Assembly (NCBI RefSeq): GCF_000499385.1
Contig: NW_013653043.1
Location: 1-30,000 of the forward strand
Length of the DNA: 30,000 bases
DNA from: Eimeria necatrix
Lineage: Eukaryota > Apicomplexa > Conoidasida > Eucoccidiorida > Eimeriidae
Direction: 5' to 3'
This document shows positions 19,937-29,962 of the stretch, one piece after another; position 1 is the stretch's first letter, and each line of letters starts with the position of its first letter. The notes under the pieces are model-generated. The model was not told where the DNA came from and ran no database searches. It saw only the letters and a list, made by a program, of their open reading frames with translations. A program made the translations under genes and the position numbers.

Positions 19937-20871
19937 TTTTTAAATTCCCTCAAGTTGGAGGAGGCGAACTCCGGCTCGCCGAGGCAGCCGAGAGGCGACT
20001 CGCCAGAGGCCTCGAGTGAAGAAACCCCAAGCCCTAAGCTCTAAACCCTAAACCCTAAACCCTAAACCCTAAACCCTAAACCCTTGCTGGTGCTACCAAA
20101 AAGCCAACAAATACGCACAGCCGCAAACCCTCAAAGCCTCTAAACCCCCAGGCTGAGCCAGTTGCTCTCAGTCGCCGCTGCCGCTGACCAGCGGCTCTAA
20201 ACCCTAAACCCTAAACCCTAAACCCTAAACCCTCAGCCCCGAGTGGCCAGTTGAATGCCAGTCTTTACATCATAGTGGCTGTAAAGGGGAACTAGGGTTT
20301 AGGGTTTAGGGTTTGCTCGACCTGCGGCTTTCCTCGAGCTGTGTCGGCAGCGGTGTCGCCTTGTAGGTGACCTTTTAAGCCCCCAAACCCTAAACCCTAA
20401 ACCCTAAACCCTAAACCCTAGTTCCCCGCAGAGGCTTTCGACTCAGGGGTTTGCGTTCTCCAGTGCAACTGCCTCTCCAAAACTCTCTTTTAGGGTTTGC
20501 CAATTGCCTCCCAGCGAGCCTCAGCGGCTGCCAATTGCAAAATAGACTACTAATTAATCAATTAATTAAATAATTAAATAATTAAATAATTAATCGAAAA
20601 CTAATTAAAACAAATTGAAAAAATAACAGCAGTTGCATGCGCCTGGCTTTGAAAAAAAATGAGGCGACAGAGCTGCGGTGTACGTACACCCGAAGAGCCA
20701 AAGCTCCCCACACCGCAAACCCTAAACCCTAAACCCTAAACCCTAAACCCCGAGCCTCCAAAGCCTTGCGTCAACTGCCTAGCAAGCTCCAAACCCTAAA
20801 CCCTCGGCAGCAAACCCTGAAACCCTAACCAAAACTCCAGCGCCCCCACAGGGCAACTGCGGCAGCATCTG
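19937..20871 (-). CDS. Unidentified gene, short exons between telomere-type repeats (tentative)
   Basis: Not recognised. The pattern matches the flanking genes: short open segments with splice sites between AAACCCT blocks. Best pair: 20371-20322 (VTYKATPLPTQLEESR) followed by 20278-about 20238 (HYDVKTGIQLATRG), joined in phase through a shared Ser codon, acceptor CCCCTTTACAG. Further candidates: 20871-20830 (QMLPQLPCGGAGVL, after TTTTTGCAG and before GTTAGGG), about 20523-20498 (AEARWEAI, before GCAAACCC), and a final piece near 20013-19937 (SGESPLGCLGEPEFASSNLR) ending in TAA. Phase between all pieces was not resolved, so order and membership are inference. Confidence 0.35.
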
Positions 20872-20910
20872 CTGCAAAAAGGGTTTAGGGTTTAGGGTTT
20901 AGGGTTTAAG
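20040..20910. repeat. Telomere-type repeat blocks in the unidentified gene
   Basis: AAACCCT units at 20041-20083, 20199-20234, 20385-20420 and 20718-20750; TTTAGGG units at 20292-20313 and 20879-20908. An (ATTAA)n stretch occupies 20551-20600, and one GTGTACGTACACC palindrome lies at 20675-20692. Confidence 0.85.
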
Positions 20911-20997
20911 GCCCAGGGTTTAGCCCCTAACTCCAGGGAGCCTCCTCGCTGCACACAGCGACGAGCTAACTCTCCACGTCGAGCAGTCTACTGTCCC

Positions 20998-22240
20998 GTG
21001 CATGCATGCAGGGAGAGGCGCATGCACGCATGCGTGCATGCAGGGAGAAGCGCATGCACGCACGCATGCATATCCGGGGGCGCGCATGCGCGCTTGCATG
21101 CGCCTGCGTGCATGCATGCGTCTGCATGCATGCATGCATGCATGCATGCATGCGTCTGCATGCATGCATGCGTGCATGCATGCGTCTGCATGCATGCATG
21201 CAGAAGGCGAAGCCCAGATAAGCGCCTCGGGCCAATTTTGGGGCTTCGGGCCGGCGGCGCCTCTGCAGCGCCAGAGGGCCCCACTGAGAGAAAGTTCCTA
21301 CGCGGATCAGCAGCAAACAGTAAAGACAGATGCATGCATGCATGCAGAAACGCATGCATGCATGCAGGGATGCATGCATGCAGGGATGCATGCACGCAGA
21401 AACGCATGCATGCATGCAGGGATGCATGCATGCAGAATGCATGCACACACGGACGTATGCATGCAGAAACGCATGCATGCATGCAGACAAGGGTGCATGC
21501 ATTCAGAAACGCATGCACGCATGCAGACACGGATGCATGCATGCAGACACGCATGCATGCAGGCACAAACGCATGCATGCAGAAACGCATGCATGCAGGC
21601 AGAACAGCTTGAATGCAGAGCGCATGCATGCAGGTAGGGATCCTTGCATGCAGAATCGCATGCATGCAAAGCCCCAAGCATGCAGAAACGCAGGAATTCA
21701 GGTGAGGATGCATGCATGCAGAAACGCATGCATGCAGCAGTTCATGCATGCATGCAGAAACGCATGCACGCACAAATGCATGCATACATGCAGAAACGCA
21801 TGCATAGACAAGCGCATGCATGCACAAGTGCATGCATGCAAGTAGATTTGCATGCATGCAGGAGCGCATGCACGCAGGTTGGAATGCATGCATGCAGAAG
21901 CGCATGCATGCAGTGACGCCCGCATGCGGAAACGCATGCATGCGTGAATGAGCGCATGCATGCATGCATGCAGAGACGCATGCATGCAGAGACGCATGCA
22001 TGCATGCAGGAGCGCATGCATGCAGGAGCGCATGCACGCAGGAGCGCATGCATGCAGGCAGGGATGCGTGCATGCAGAAACGCATGCACTCAGAACTGTG
22101 TGGATGCATGCAGAAGCGCGTGCATGCACGCAGGGATGCATGCATGCAGGGATGCATGCATGCATGCATGCAGGGATGCATGCATGCATGCAGGGATGCA
22201 TGCATGCATGCAGGGATGCATGCATGCATGCATGCAGGCT
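20998..22240. repeat. GCATGCATGCAG satellite, about 1.24 kb
   Basis: Blocks of (GCAT)2-6 alternate with short linkers such as GAAAC, GGGAT, GAGCGC and GACAC, giving irregular units of roughly 14-25 bp; a unique insertion of about 120 bp sits at 21205-21325. The Met-His-Ala-Cys and Cys-Met-Gln-rich frames on both strands are artefacts. The same tetramer fills an RFC1 intron at 6062-6200. Confidence 0.94.
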
Positions 22241-22575
22241 GAGAGGCAGCCTGAAGCCGGTTCGCGTGTCTCTAGGCAACGCCCGAGGTGTACATACACC
22301 TCAACATTAAAAAAGATTGAAACAAAACGAAACAAAAAAGAAAACCAATTTAACACAAGACCCCCGAGGCCGCCTGAGACACTCCGCGCGTCCTGCTGCA
22401 GCAGCAGCAGCAGCAGCAGCAGCAGCTGCACTCGCTGCCGCAGCAGTTCCACTAGCTGCTGCAGCAGCTGCAGCAGCTGCTGCAGCAGCTGCAGCAGCTG
22501 CTGCAGCAGCAAGAGTCCCCATCTGCAGCTGCCGCCGCTGCCACCGCCGCTTCTGCCGTCGCCTCTCTGAAGGTC

Positions 22576-22608
<33 letters not shown>

Positions 22609-22731
22609 GCAGCAGCAGCAGCAGCAGCAGCAGGTCTGCTGCTGGCGATCCCTCTGCGCCGTCTGCCTCAAGGGCGCATTAGCCGCGCGGGCTGCAGCGC
22701 CCCTGCGAGCCGCTGCCTCCTCCTCCGCCTT

Positions 22732-22751
<20 letters not shown>
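22241..22751. other. Downstream flank of the transporter gene
   Basis: A GAGGTGTACATACACCTC palindrome at 22285-22302, an A-rich stretch at 22308-22355, and a GCAGCAGCTGCTGCAGCAGCT-type array at about 22395-22510 in which CAG and CTG runs alternate, making repeated small inverted repeats, then (CAG)n at 22577-22632. No conserved peptide seen. Confidence 0.6.
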
Positions 22752-22785
<34 letters not shown>

Positions 22786-23076
22786 AGCAGCCCGTTTTTC
22801 TTTGCTGCGCGGTCGGCGATGAAGACGAGGGCGAAGGCGGAGAGGGAAAGGACCAGCAGCAGCGCGAGGACGAGGGTGAAGTTCTGGCTGCGGTGTACAG
22901 ACACCTCAAAGAGCGGAGTGGCCAGCAGCGAAAAGAAACCCCCGAAAGTCATGCAAAGTCCCAAAAGTTTTCCCAAGTGTTGTTGGGGAAAAGCTCTTTG
23001 CATAAAAAGGTATATTTGTCCCGCCATGAGCGGCGCGTAGGCGGCGTACAGCCACGCCAGCAGGTGCGCCACGGCC

Positions 23077-23127
<51 letters not shown>

Positions 23128-23453
23128 AGGTGCTGCAGCAGCGCGAAACCCATCAGCAAACAGCCCAGCGAATTCACCAGCAGCAAGCAGCAGCCAGCCC
23201 CCAACTTGTCTGCCAAATAACCCAACAGCGGGGGATAAACAAAGACAAAAGCCAGCAGCAAGTGCAGCGCCTCTTTTGCTTCAGCAGCAAAATGCTCGCT
23301 GCTCTCTCCGAAGAAAACCCCCCGCAGCAAAGTCAAAGTGAAGTACGGCAGCAGCGGCAAAAACGCAGCAGAACAAACGTAGCAGCAAACGAACTCCCGC
23401 GTCTCCGCCTTCAGCAGCAGCCAACGCGCACGCAGCCGCCCCCACCGGCCTCC

Positions 23454-23486
<33 letters not shown>

Positions 23487-23546
23487 AGCAGCAGCGGGGG
23501 CGGGCGCGGAGCCCGGCCCGCGCTCCTCCTGCTGCTGCTGCGGCAC

Positions 23547-23579
<33 letters not shown>

Positions 23580-24396
23580 AGCAGACGCCGCCGCTTGCTG
23601 CAGCGACGGGACGCGCGCCAGCTGCGAGGAGGAAGACGCCTGCTGCTGCTGCTGCTGCTGCTGCTGCAGGTCTGCTGCAGTGGAGCAGTCGTAGTCGAGG
23701 CACAAGCCGTCTTCGGTCGCTGCTGCGGTGGCTCCGCGCTGCAGCAGCAGCAGCAGGAGCAGCAGCAGTCTCCTTGCCCTCCTCCTTAGCGGGGCTGGCC
23801 TTGTTCGTGAGCTGGAGCTGCAGCAGCGCGTTTGCCTTGCTGCGTGCGTCGCGCGGCCGCCGCTGCTGCCGCTGCTGCTGCTGCTGCTGCTGCTGCTGCA
23901 GCAGCAGCAGGTCGAAGGGCCTGGCGGGGACGAAGAGCAGCGCGAGCAGCAGCGCGAGCAGCAGCAAAGACCCCTGCAGCCCCAGCAGCACTGCAGCAGC
24001 AGGCAGCGCGGGGCCCCCGGGCCTGGCCAGCCGCTCCAGCAGCAGCGGCAAGGCCCAGGCCAAGCCCCGGGCAGACAGCAGCAAAGTCAAGACAAGGCCT
24101 TGCTGCTGCGGGAAGAGCAGCGGGAGACTCATGAGGCCATAAAATGCTGCATCGATCCCGATCCCATAGACGAGGAAGCCCAGCTGCTGCAGCGGCGCTG
24201 CAGCAGAAGACACGCACAGCAGCAGCCACCCCAGCAGCATGCTGCAGCAGCCTGCTGCACTTGCTGCTTTCGGGCCCAGCAAGTCCAGCAGCAAACCCCC
24301 GAAAAAGGAGACTCCGAAGTCTGCTGCTGTTGCGATTGCAAACAGCCGCGCCACCGCTATTTCCTGCGCTTTGCAGCGAGCCCGGCCCGCTCGCCG

Positions 24397-24444
<48 letters not shown>

Positions 24445-24559
24445 GGGGTCGTCCGCGCCCGCAGCAGCAGCAGCGGGGGCGGGGGGCGAGGCCGGGCGCG
24501 CTGCTGCCGAAGACGCAGCAGCAGCGCCCGCCACGCCCGCAGACGCTGCTTCCGGCAAC

Positions 24560-24597
<38 letters not shown>

Positions 24598-24760
24598 GGG
24601 CGCTGCTGCTGCTGCTGCTGCTGCGGAGGAGGGGGCCTCGGGAGGCGGCAGCAAATCTGCTGCTGGCGGGAACTCGAAGCCGGGGGGAATTGTGGGGAGG
24701 ACGGCGGAGATGGGCTGGAGGTCCGCGGGCTGCTGCCGCTGCAGCAGCAGCGGCTTCCGG

Positions 24761-24805
<45 letters not shown>

Positions 24806-24958
24806 GGCTCGCACAGCCACCCGTACACGTCGTAGTAAAGGAGACACTGCCGCAAAGGAGACCAATTCAAATAGTGGGGTCCAATGAGAACAGCTTGGAA
24901 GCAAAAGATCAGCAGCAAGTGCCACCGCGAGAGCCGGCAGCAGCAGACTCGCGGCTTC

Positions 24959-25005
<47 letters not shown>

Positions 25006-25071
25006 GGGCGCGGGCGGGGAGGCGCCGCCCGCCGCGGCTGCTGCGGCTGCTGCTTCGCCCGCCTCCGCCGC

Positions 25072-25107
<36 letters not shown>

Positions 25108-25455
25108 GGGGTCTCCCTTCGCTGGCAACGCGAACTTCTCCTGCTGCACTTGCTGCTGCTGCAGCGCCCGGCTCGGAAGCGCCACGTCGACCACCGTGCT
25201 GCTGCTGCTGCTGCTGCGGTGTACGTACACCTCGGCCGCCGGCGAGGCCGCCCCTGCCCCCTCCCGCAGCGTCAGCTTCGCAGGCGTGTCTGCTGCTGCT
25301 GCTGCTGCTGCAGCAGCAGCAGCAGCTGCTGCTGCTGCTGCTGCAGGCCTCCCAACATCTTCGGAAGCACCCCGCGGGGTGCGAACGCCCGCAGCTACAG
25401 AAAGAGAGAAAGTTTGGTTGGAGTCGGCGCTAAGAGGCCTGTCCACAGGTGCCAT
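22752..25455 (-). CDS. Major-facilitator transporter, ApiAT (LAT3/SLC43)-like, two exons
   Basis: Two exons (25455-23836 and 23738-22752) give about 868 residues. The start chosen is the ATG giving MAPVDRPLSA. After a long Ala/Ser/Gln-rich N-terminus come RWHLLLIFCFQAVLIG (helix 1) and GPHYLNWSPLRQCLLYYDVY-GWLC, a motif reminiscent of apicomplexan ApiAT transporters. Then follow ARLFAIATAADFGVSFFGG with GLLLDLLGPK (the MFS loop 2-3 signature), GFLVYGIGIDAAFYGLM and further helices to FVPARPFD. A Gln/Ala linker leads to the second half: ETREFVCCYVCSAAFLPLLP, LGYLADKLGAG (the repeated MFS motif), AGQIYLFMQRAFPQQHLGKL, LGLCMTFGGFFSLLATPLF and a last helix before AKKNGLLQ and poly-Gln. Amino acid or related solute transport at a membrane is family inference. 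The halves are in different frames; a GC-AG intron (AAG|GCAAAC to CTGCTGCAG, 97 nt) joins them exactly. Upstream exons are possible, since telomere-type repeats begin 25 bp before the start. Confidence 0.78.
23739..23835. other. GC-AG intron in the transporter gene (inferred)
   Basis: Donor AAG|GCAAACGCG and acceptor CTGCTGCTGCTGCAG|CGC on the minus strand, 97 nt. The length is 1 mod 3 and phase 0 is kept on both sides, moving translation from the frame of the N-terminal half to that of the C-terminal half. The donor has the same first six bases as the RFC1 GC donor at 8072. Confidence 0.6.
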
Positions 25456-25479
25456 ATCAGTGCGAGGGTTTGAAGCGAG

Positions 25480-25514
25480 GGTTTAGGGTTTAGGGTTTAG
25501 GGTTTAGGGTTTGG
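25480..25514. repeat. Telomere-type repeats before the transporter start
   Basis: Five TTTAGGG units. They lie upstream of the start codon on the minus strand, as in RFC1, which suggests an intron in the 5' untranslated region or an unseen upstream exon. Confidence 0.8.
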
Positions 25515-25763
25515 GGACAGCGCCAGCTTCAGCTGTCCCGCCTGCTGCGGCTCCGCCAGAAGACGATTTGCATAACAGCTGCTGTGGCTGCTGCTGCAGC
25601 AAGGCAGAAGCAAAGAGAGCCAACAGCAAATGCTGCTAGCGCAGCACCTAAGACAAAAATTGCTCTGGCGCTGCTGCTGCTGCTGCTGCAGCAGCAGCTG
25701 CTGCAGCAGCTGCTGCTGCTGCAGTGCAGCCCGGTGGTCAGTCGTCGACGGACGAATCGCTCC

Positions 25764-25794
<31 letters not shown>

Positions 25795-25913
25795 TGGCAG
25801 TGTTGCAGCAGCGATAGCGAGTCTTTGACTCTTCAAAATTGTCTAAAAGTTGCTTTTTAGCATTTTTGGCTTTTGTTGTGGTTGAAAAAAGACGGAAAAA
25901 AACGCAAAGACCC

Positions 25914-25977
<64 letters not shown>

Positions 25978-26650
25978 GTGGGTGGGTCTGTGCGTGCTGT
26001 GCACGCAGCGCCGCGCGCCCGCTTTAAATAGCAAGAAAGCTGCTGCATTATTCTTCTAAAGTTCCTCTAAAGCAGCAAATAAACATAATTAAAGCTGCCT
26101 GCTGCTGCTGCTGCAGCAAGAAGTCCGAAAGTTGTGTCCGTGCACACAGTTCGCTTTGCTGCGCGGCGCGCGCCGCGCCGCTGGGGTGTACAGACACCCC
26201 AGCAGTGACACCCCAGCCGCGCTGCGCCGCCAGCAGCAGCAAAAGTGCTGCTGCAGCGCAGCAGAAACCCCTGATTTAGGGTTTCAGGGTTTGCTGCTGC
26301 TGCCAGCTGCTGCAGCTCTCCCTGGCAGCAGCTGCGGGGGCCCAATCCAATCGGAGTTGCCACTCGGGACTCCCCACACCCTTCTGAACCCTCAGCAGCA
26401 AACCTTGGGGGCCCCCAGGGGCCCCCCTTGAGGGTTCTTCTTGTATTTCTGTGTGGGCTTGGGGTCTAAGGGGCCCAAAGGGGAGAAGCAGAGGCCCCAA
26501 TTGGAAGGTTTAAGCATTTGCAGCAGCAGCTGCTGCAGCAGCAGCAGCTGCAGCAGCAGCAGCTGCAGCAGCAGTTGCAGCAGCAAGCAGCAGAACGCGT
26601 GCTGCTGCAGCGCCACTGCAGCACCTGGCCGCTCGTAGGCGCCGGCGAAG
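25515..26650. other. CAG/CTG-rich region without a supported gene
   Basis: (CTG)n at 25671-25690 and 25915-25974 (about 20 copies), (CAG)n at 25767-25796, alternating CAG/CTG arrays at 25688-25723 and 26518-26590, a GGGGTGTACAGACACCCC palindrome at 26183-26200, and a GGGGGCCCCC block at 26407-26428. Long Leu- or Ala-rich frames are artefacts of the repeats. Confidence 0.65.
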
Positions 26651-28235
26651 CGGCTGCCAAAAGCTGCTGCTTCCGAAGCAGCAAATTTGTCTCTTTAAAT
26701 GTTTGAAAGCAGCCACAAGAAAATAAAAAGTGCATTTTTTCACAAATCGCTTCAATAAGAGTCTTCTGCTGTTTCCCCCCAACGAAAGTGCTGAACAAAA
26801 AAGACTTTTGAACACTTGGGCCCAGAAAATCTGGCAAAAAGAAGACACAAAACACAAGCAAACGCATGCATTTGTTCCTGCAAATGCATGCAGCAGCAGC
26901 TTCTGCTGGGCTGCTTCTCCCAAACAAAGCAGCAGCAGCTCTTGCTGCGCTGCTGCTGCGCTAAGAAGCTTCGCCAAACAAAAACTTTTGAGGGCCCCCT
27001 TAGGTGGCCTCCTGGCCACCTAAGGCGGTCCACAAAGGGGCCCCAAAAGGGCCCCCAAAAGTTTTTTTTTCGGGAAATCCCGGGGGAAAGAAAGGGCCAA
27101 CTGGCAGCTGCATGAGGGAAAATATCTTTTCCGATTTCGCAATTTTTGCATATTGGAGAAGCCCTGCAGCACTTTCCCGCTTTACATTTAACACTCTCGG
27201 CACATTTTTAAATTGCGAAGATAAAGCCCTAAAAAGAGGCTCAAGTGGTGCTGCGCATGCAGCCCAAAATAGGCCGACTTCTTTGGTTTCGAGCTGCAGT
27301 GAAATGAAAATAAAAAAACAAAATTGAAAGCTCTTAGTGGTTATTGGTTCTCAAGCCAAACTGGGGTCTTTGCTGAGCTTTCCAGCGTTTTCTGGAGCCT
27401 TTGCCTCGACAATTAAACATTAAGTGGCGATAAATTGCTTTTTCTAACTTAGAATTTCGTGAACAAGACCCAGCTTTGCTGCACATATTGCAAAGAGACA
27501 CACAGCAACAATGTCGCCTTCTGGATTGAGCAGAAACCAGGAAATAAAACAAATTGTTTTCATCTTTTTGGGGAAATCACAAGGGCTTGAAGCGGCCTTT
27601 TACTTAAGAGCATTCAAAAAGATTTGAAGAATTTCAAATGAGCCAAAAAAGCTTTTCGTTGTGAACTACAAAGAAAAGAGTGTTTCAAAGATACAGCCAT
27701 GTAAAGTCGGAAGAGAAAACAAAGGAAAGCAGCCAAGCAGTTGGCATTTATTAATCAAGAAAACAAGTCTCATATCTTGAGAAAGAACAAAATGCTCTTT
27801 TGTCCGACTTTGCTTCTAAAAGAAAGTCCTATTTTGAATCAAAAGCTAAAAACAAATTGAATACATTCCCCATTCCATTTTGGCATATTTGTGCAGCTTC
27901 TGAAAATGGATAAACGAGGAAGAGGAGCTGCCCAGGCCCATCCCCTTTCCCGTTAAAAGTGGATCCAACCTCAAAACTGCTAAACACTAGGCGTTTAAAG
28001 GCCGCAAACCCTAAACCCTAAACCCTAGACCCTAAACCCTAAATCGTTGCTTGAGTGCCCCATGCAGTCCGCCTTGAGTGTCAGAATTACCGGAGGCTGG
28101 CGCTCGCAGCGCGGGGGAAACACTGATTTGAGTTTTCTACGAATAGTTTAAATAAAAGATTCAATTCTTGATTAGGCTTTCTGTAGGGTCGGTTTGTGTC
28201 TTCTGTTCTTTTTGCTGCTGAATTTCAGCCTGAGT
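26651..28235. other. Low-repeat A/T-richer sequence, nothing recognised
   Basis: Almost free of CAG and telomere-type repeats except a small AAACCCT group at 28006-28045. Frames here (for example minus 26927-26466 and minus 27552-27334) show no family motif that I recognise and no clear exon structure. It differs in texture from the preceding 26 kb. Confidence 0.6.
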
Positions 28236-28252
28236 TTAAAATGCCCTGATGA

Positions 28253-28360
28253 GGACTTCGTCGTTAAAAGACCCTTTTGAGGGGATAAAAGGCATTTGGT
28301 CCAGCCCCTCTCTGACTTTTTGGTCTTCGAAAGTCCGAAAAAGCCCCAAAGTTGCCTCGC
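28253..28360 (-). CDS. Possible coding segment, unidentified (low confidence)
   Basis: A frame on the minus strand reads GLFRTFEDQKVREGLDQMPF and then IPSKGSFNDEVLIRAF before a TAA near 28236. Its amino-acid composition is balanced, unlike the repeat-driven frames elsewhere, and it follows a CAG-rich stretch (28387-28455) that could contain an acceptor. No family is recognised and no partner exon was found. Confidence 0.25.
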
Positions 28361-29520
28361 CGTAGCTTTGAGTGCTGCGCCATTTGCTGCTGCAGCAGCA
28401 GATCCCAGAGCTTTGCTGCAGCAGCAGAGCCGCGACTTTTGCTGCAGCAGCAGAGCCCTGGCTGCGCCTTCGCAGCCACCAGGCCCCGCGGTGTGCTGCG
28501 TCGGGCCATTTCGAAAGAAAATCTCTTTGCACTTTCAAACTTTTCTTGAACTCCCCAGAGGCCCCTCGAGGGTTTGCTGAAGAACTTGGTATTAGGAAGC
28601 AGCAGCTGATCTCGCTGAGTCAGGGGGGGCCCCCCTTAGCCCAGAAAGGGCCTCCTGGGTCTACAAATTTGAAAATGTAGTTCACATATTACTCACCAAA
28701 AGTGACAAACACGAAGAGACTTAGTCCTCGGGCGATAAGGGCTGGCCTGCTGCAGCCAGCAATGCAGCAAGGCAAAAATCTCTGCTGCTGCAGTGGGCCA
28801 CAGGCCCACACAGTGAAGGAGAAATGCTGCAGAAGTACCCTTTTAAAGGAACTCTTAATAATGGCATTTGGAGCTTTCTTTGTTCAATGTTGTCTTAGTG
28901 AGGAGGATTGGAGGGAGTGTCTCTAGCTAGAATGGGAGACAAATGGAGGAAAACTCAGCTGAGTTTAGCCCACTAAAGGCCTCCAGTGGCCCCCAGCTTC
29001 AACTTGAAAAAAGGCTTTTGAGACGAAGTTCAAATGGAAAAAAAAGGACACGAGGGACTTCTCCCCAGCATGTGCTGGAGACTGTTTGGCTGCAACAGGG
29101 GCAGATGGCACACAGCCCGAGACGCTTCAAAGTTTCAAAATTCGGCTAAGTTCATCAATCCCTAAGACTGCACTGTGGGGCCCCAGGGGAGGCAGCAGGG
29201 CTAGCTGCTGCAGCCCCGGAGTCTGGAGGGACTTTTGGCCTCGATGGGCAGTCCAAAAGGTACTTCTTTTGGAATTGTAACTGGCTTTAGGGGCCTTCTT
29301 GTGGCAGGCCAGAGGCCTTATTATTGGCTCTCAGAGCAGGGGCCTCAAGGCCTTCCTTTGACTCCGAAAGGGCCCACTTAGGGGCAGCAGCAGCAGCTAA
29401 AAGAGGCCAAGTTTGTCTTTTAACTTTTGCACTCAGCCACCCAAACCAGCTGGCTGGCCCCACTATGGCCGCGGGCCCAGCGCCTTCTTCTGGGCCTCAG
29501 TTCGAGCTCTTAGCTTTAAA
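28361..29520. other. Low-repeat sequence, nothing recognised
   Basis: Short CTGCTG/CAGCAG groups at 28385-28455 and 28780-28790, otherwise unremarkable. The frames are short and show no recognisable motifs; GGGCCCC words are common. I see no gene here. Confidence 0.5.
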
Positions 29521-29535
29521 AACGGAAATTCATAA

Positions 29536-29622
29536 ATCTGAAAAATGATTTTGTTTGTCTGAAAAGGGACTTCGTTTGTCTGGAAAGGGACTTCGTTTGT
29601 CTGAAAAAAGATTTTGTTTGTA
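29536..29622. repeat. 21-bp tandem repeat, about four copies
   Basis: Units of TGTCTGAAAAGGGACTTCGTT with outer copies reading GATTTTGTT instead of GACTTCGTT. Short and local; no coding meaning is apparent. Confidence 0.85.
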
Positions 29623-29729
29623 AAAGAAATTTTTTTTTTCACTCCATTTATGCCCCCCAGGACTCAGCGGCTTCAATCTAGCTGCTGCAGCTCCGCAGCA
29701 GCAGCAGACAAAAACTGCCAAGTGCCCAC

Positions 29730-29962
29730 GCAGGGGCCCCCGAGGCCCCCCGAGGCCCCCGGAGGCCCCCCGAGGCCCCCCGAGGCCCCCCTAGGTCCCT
29801 TGAGGCCCCTCTAGGTCCCTTGAGGCCCCCCGGGGACCCCCGAGGCCTCCCGGGGCCTCCCGAGGCCCCCCGAGGCCCCCCGAGGCCCTCCGAGGCCCTC
29901 CAAGGCCCCCTACGGGGCCCCCTACGGTGCCCCCTACGGGGCCTTCTACGGGGCCCCAGGTT
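29730..29962. repeat. CGAGGCCCCC tandem repeat
   Basis: Degenerate decamer array (CGAGGCCCCC, with TTGAGGCCCC and CTAGGTCCC variants) at 29730-29905, followed by CTACGGGGCCCC units to about 29957. Very GC-rich and biased to C on the + strand. Confidence 0.88.

Noticed and set aside
361..20910. Chromosome end
   Set aside because: The AAACCCT repeats are telomere-type but are short, interrupted, in both orientations and inside genes. No terminal array is reached in the window.
20998..22240. CRISPR-like array of repeats and spacers
   Set aside because: The units are a degenerate microsatellite with variable linkers, in a eukaryotic genome. There are no uniform repeats or unique spacers and no cas genes.
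20966..22570. Met-His-Ala-Cys and Cys-Met-Gln-rich frames of up to about 413 residues on both strands
   Set aside because: They are translations of the GCATGCATGCAG satellite. Both strands give similar frames, as expected for a self-complementary repeat, and no domain is present.
23786..24925. Alternative 379-residue minus-strand frame overlapping the transporter
   Set aside because: Its content is Ala/Ser/Arg low complexity from the shifted frame. The MFS motifs lie in the frame that starts at 25455.
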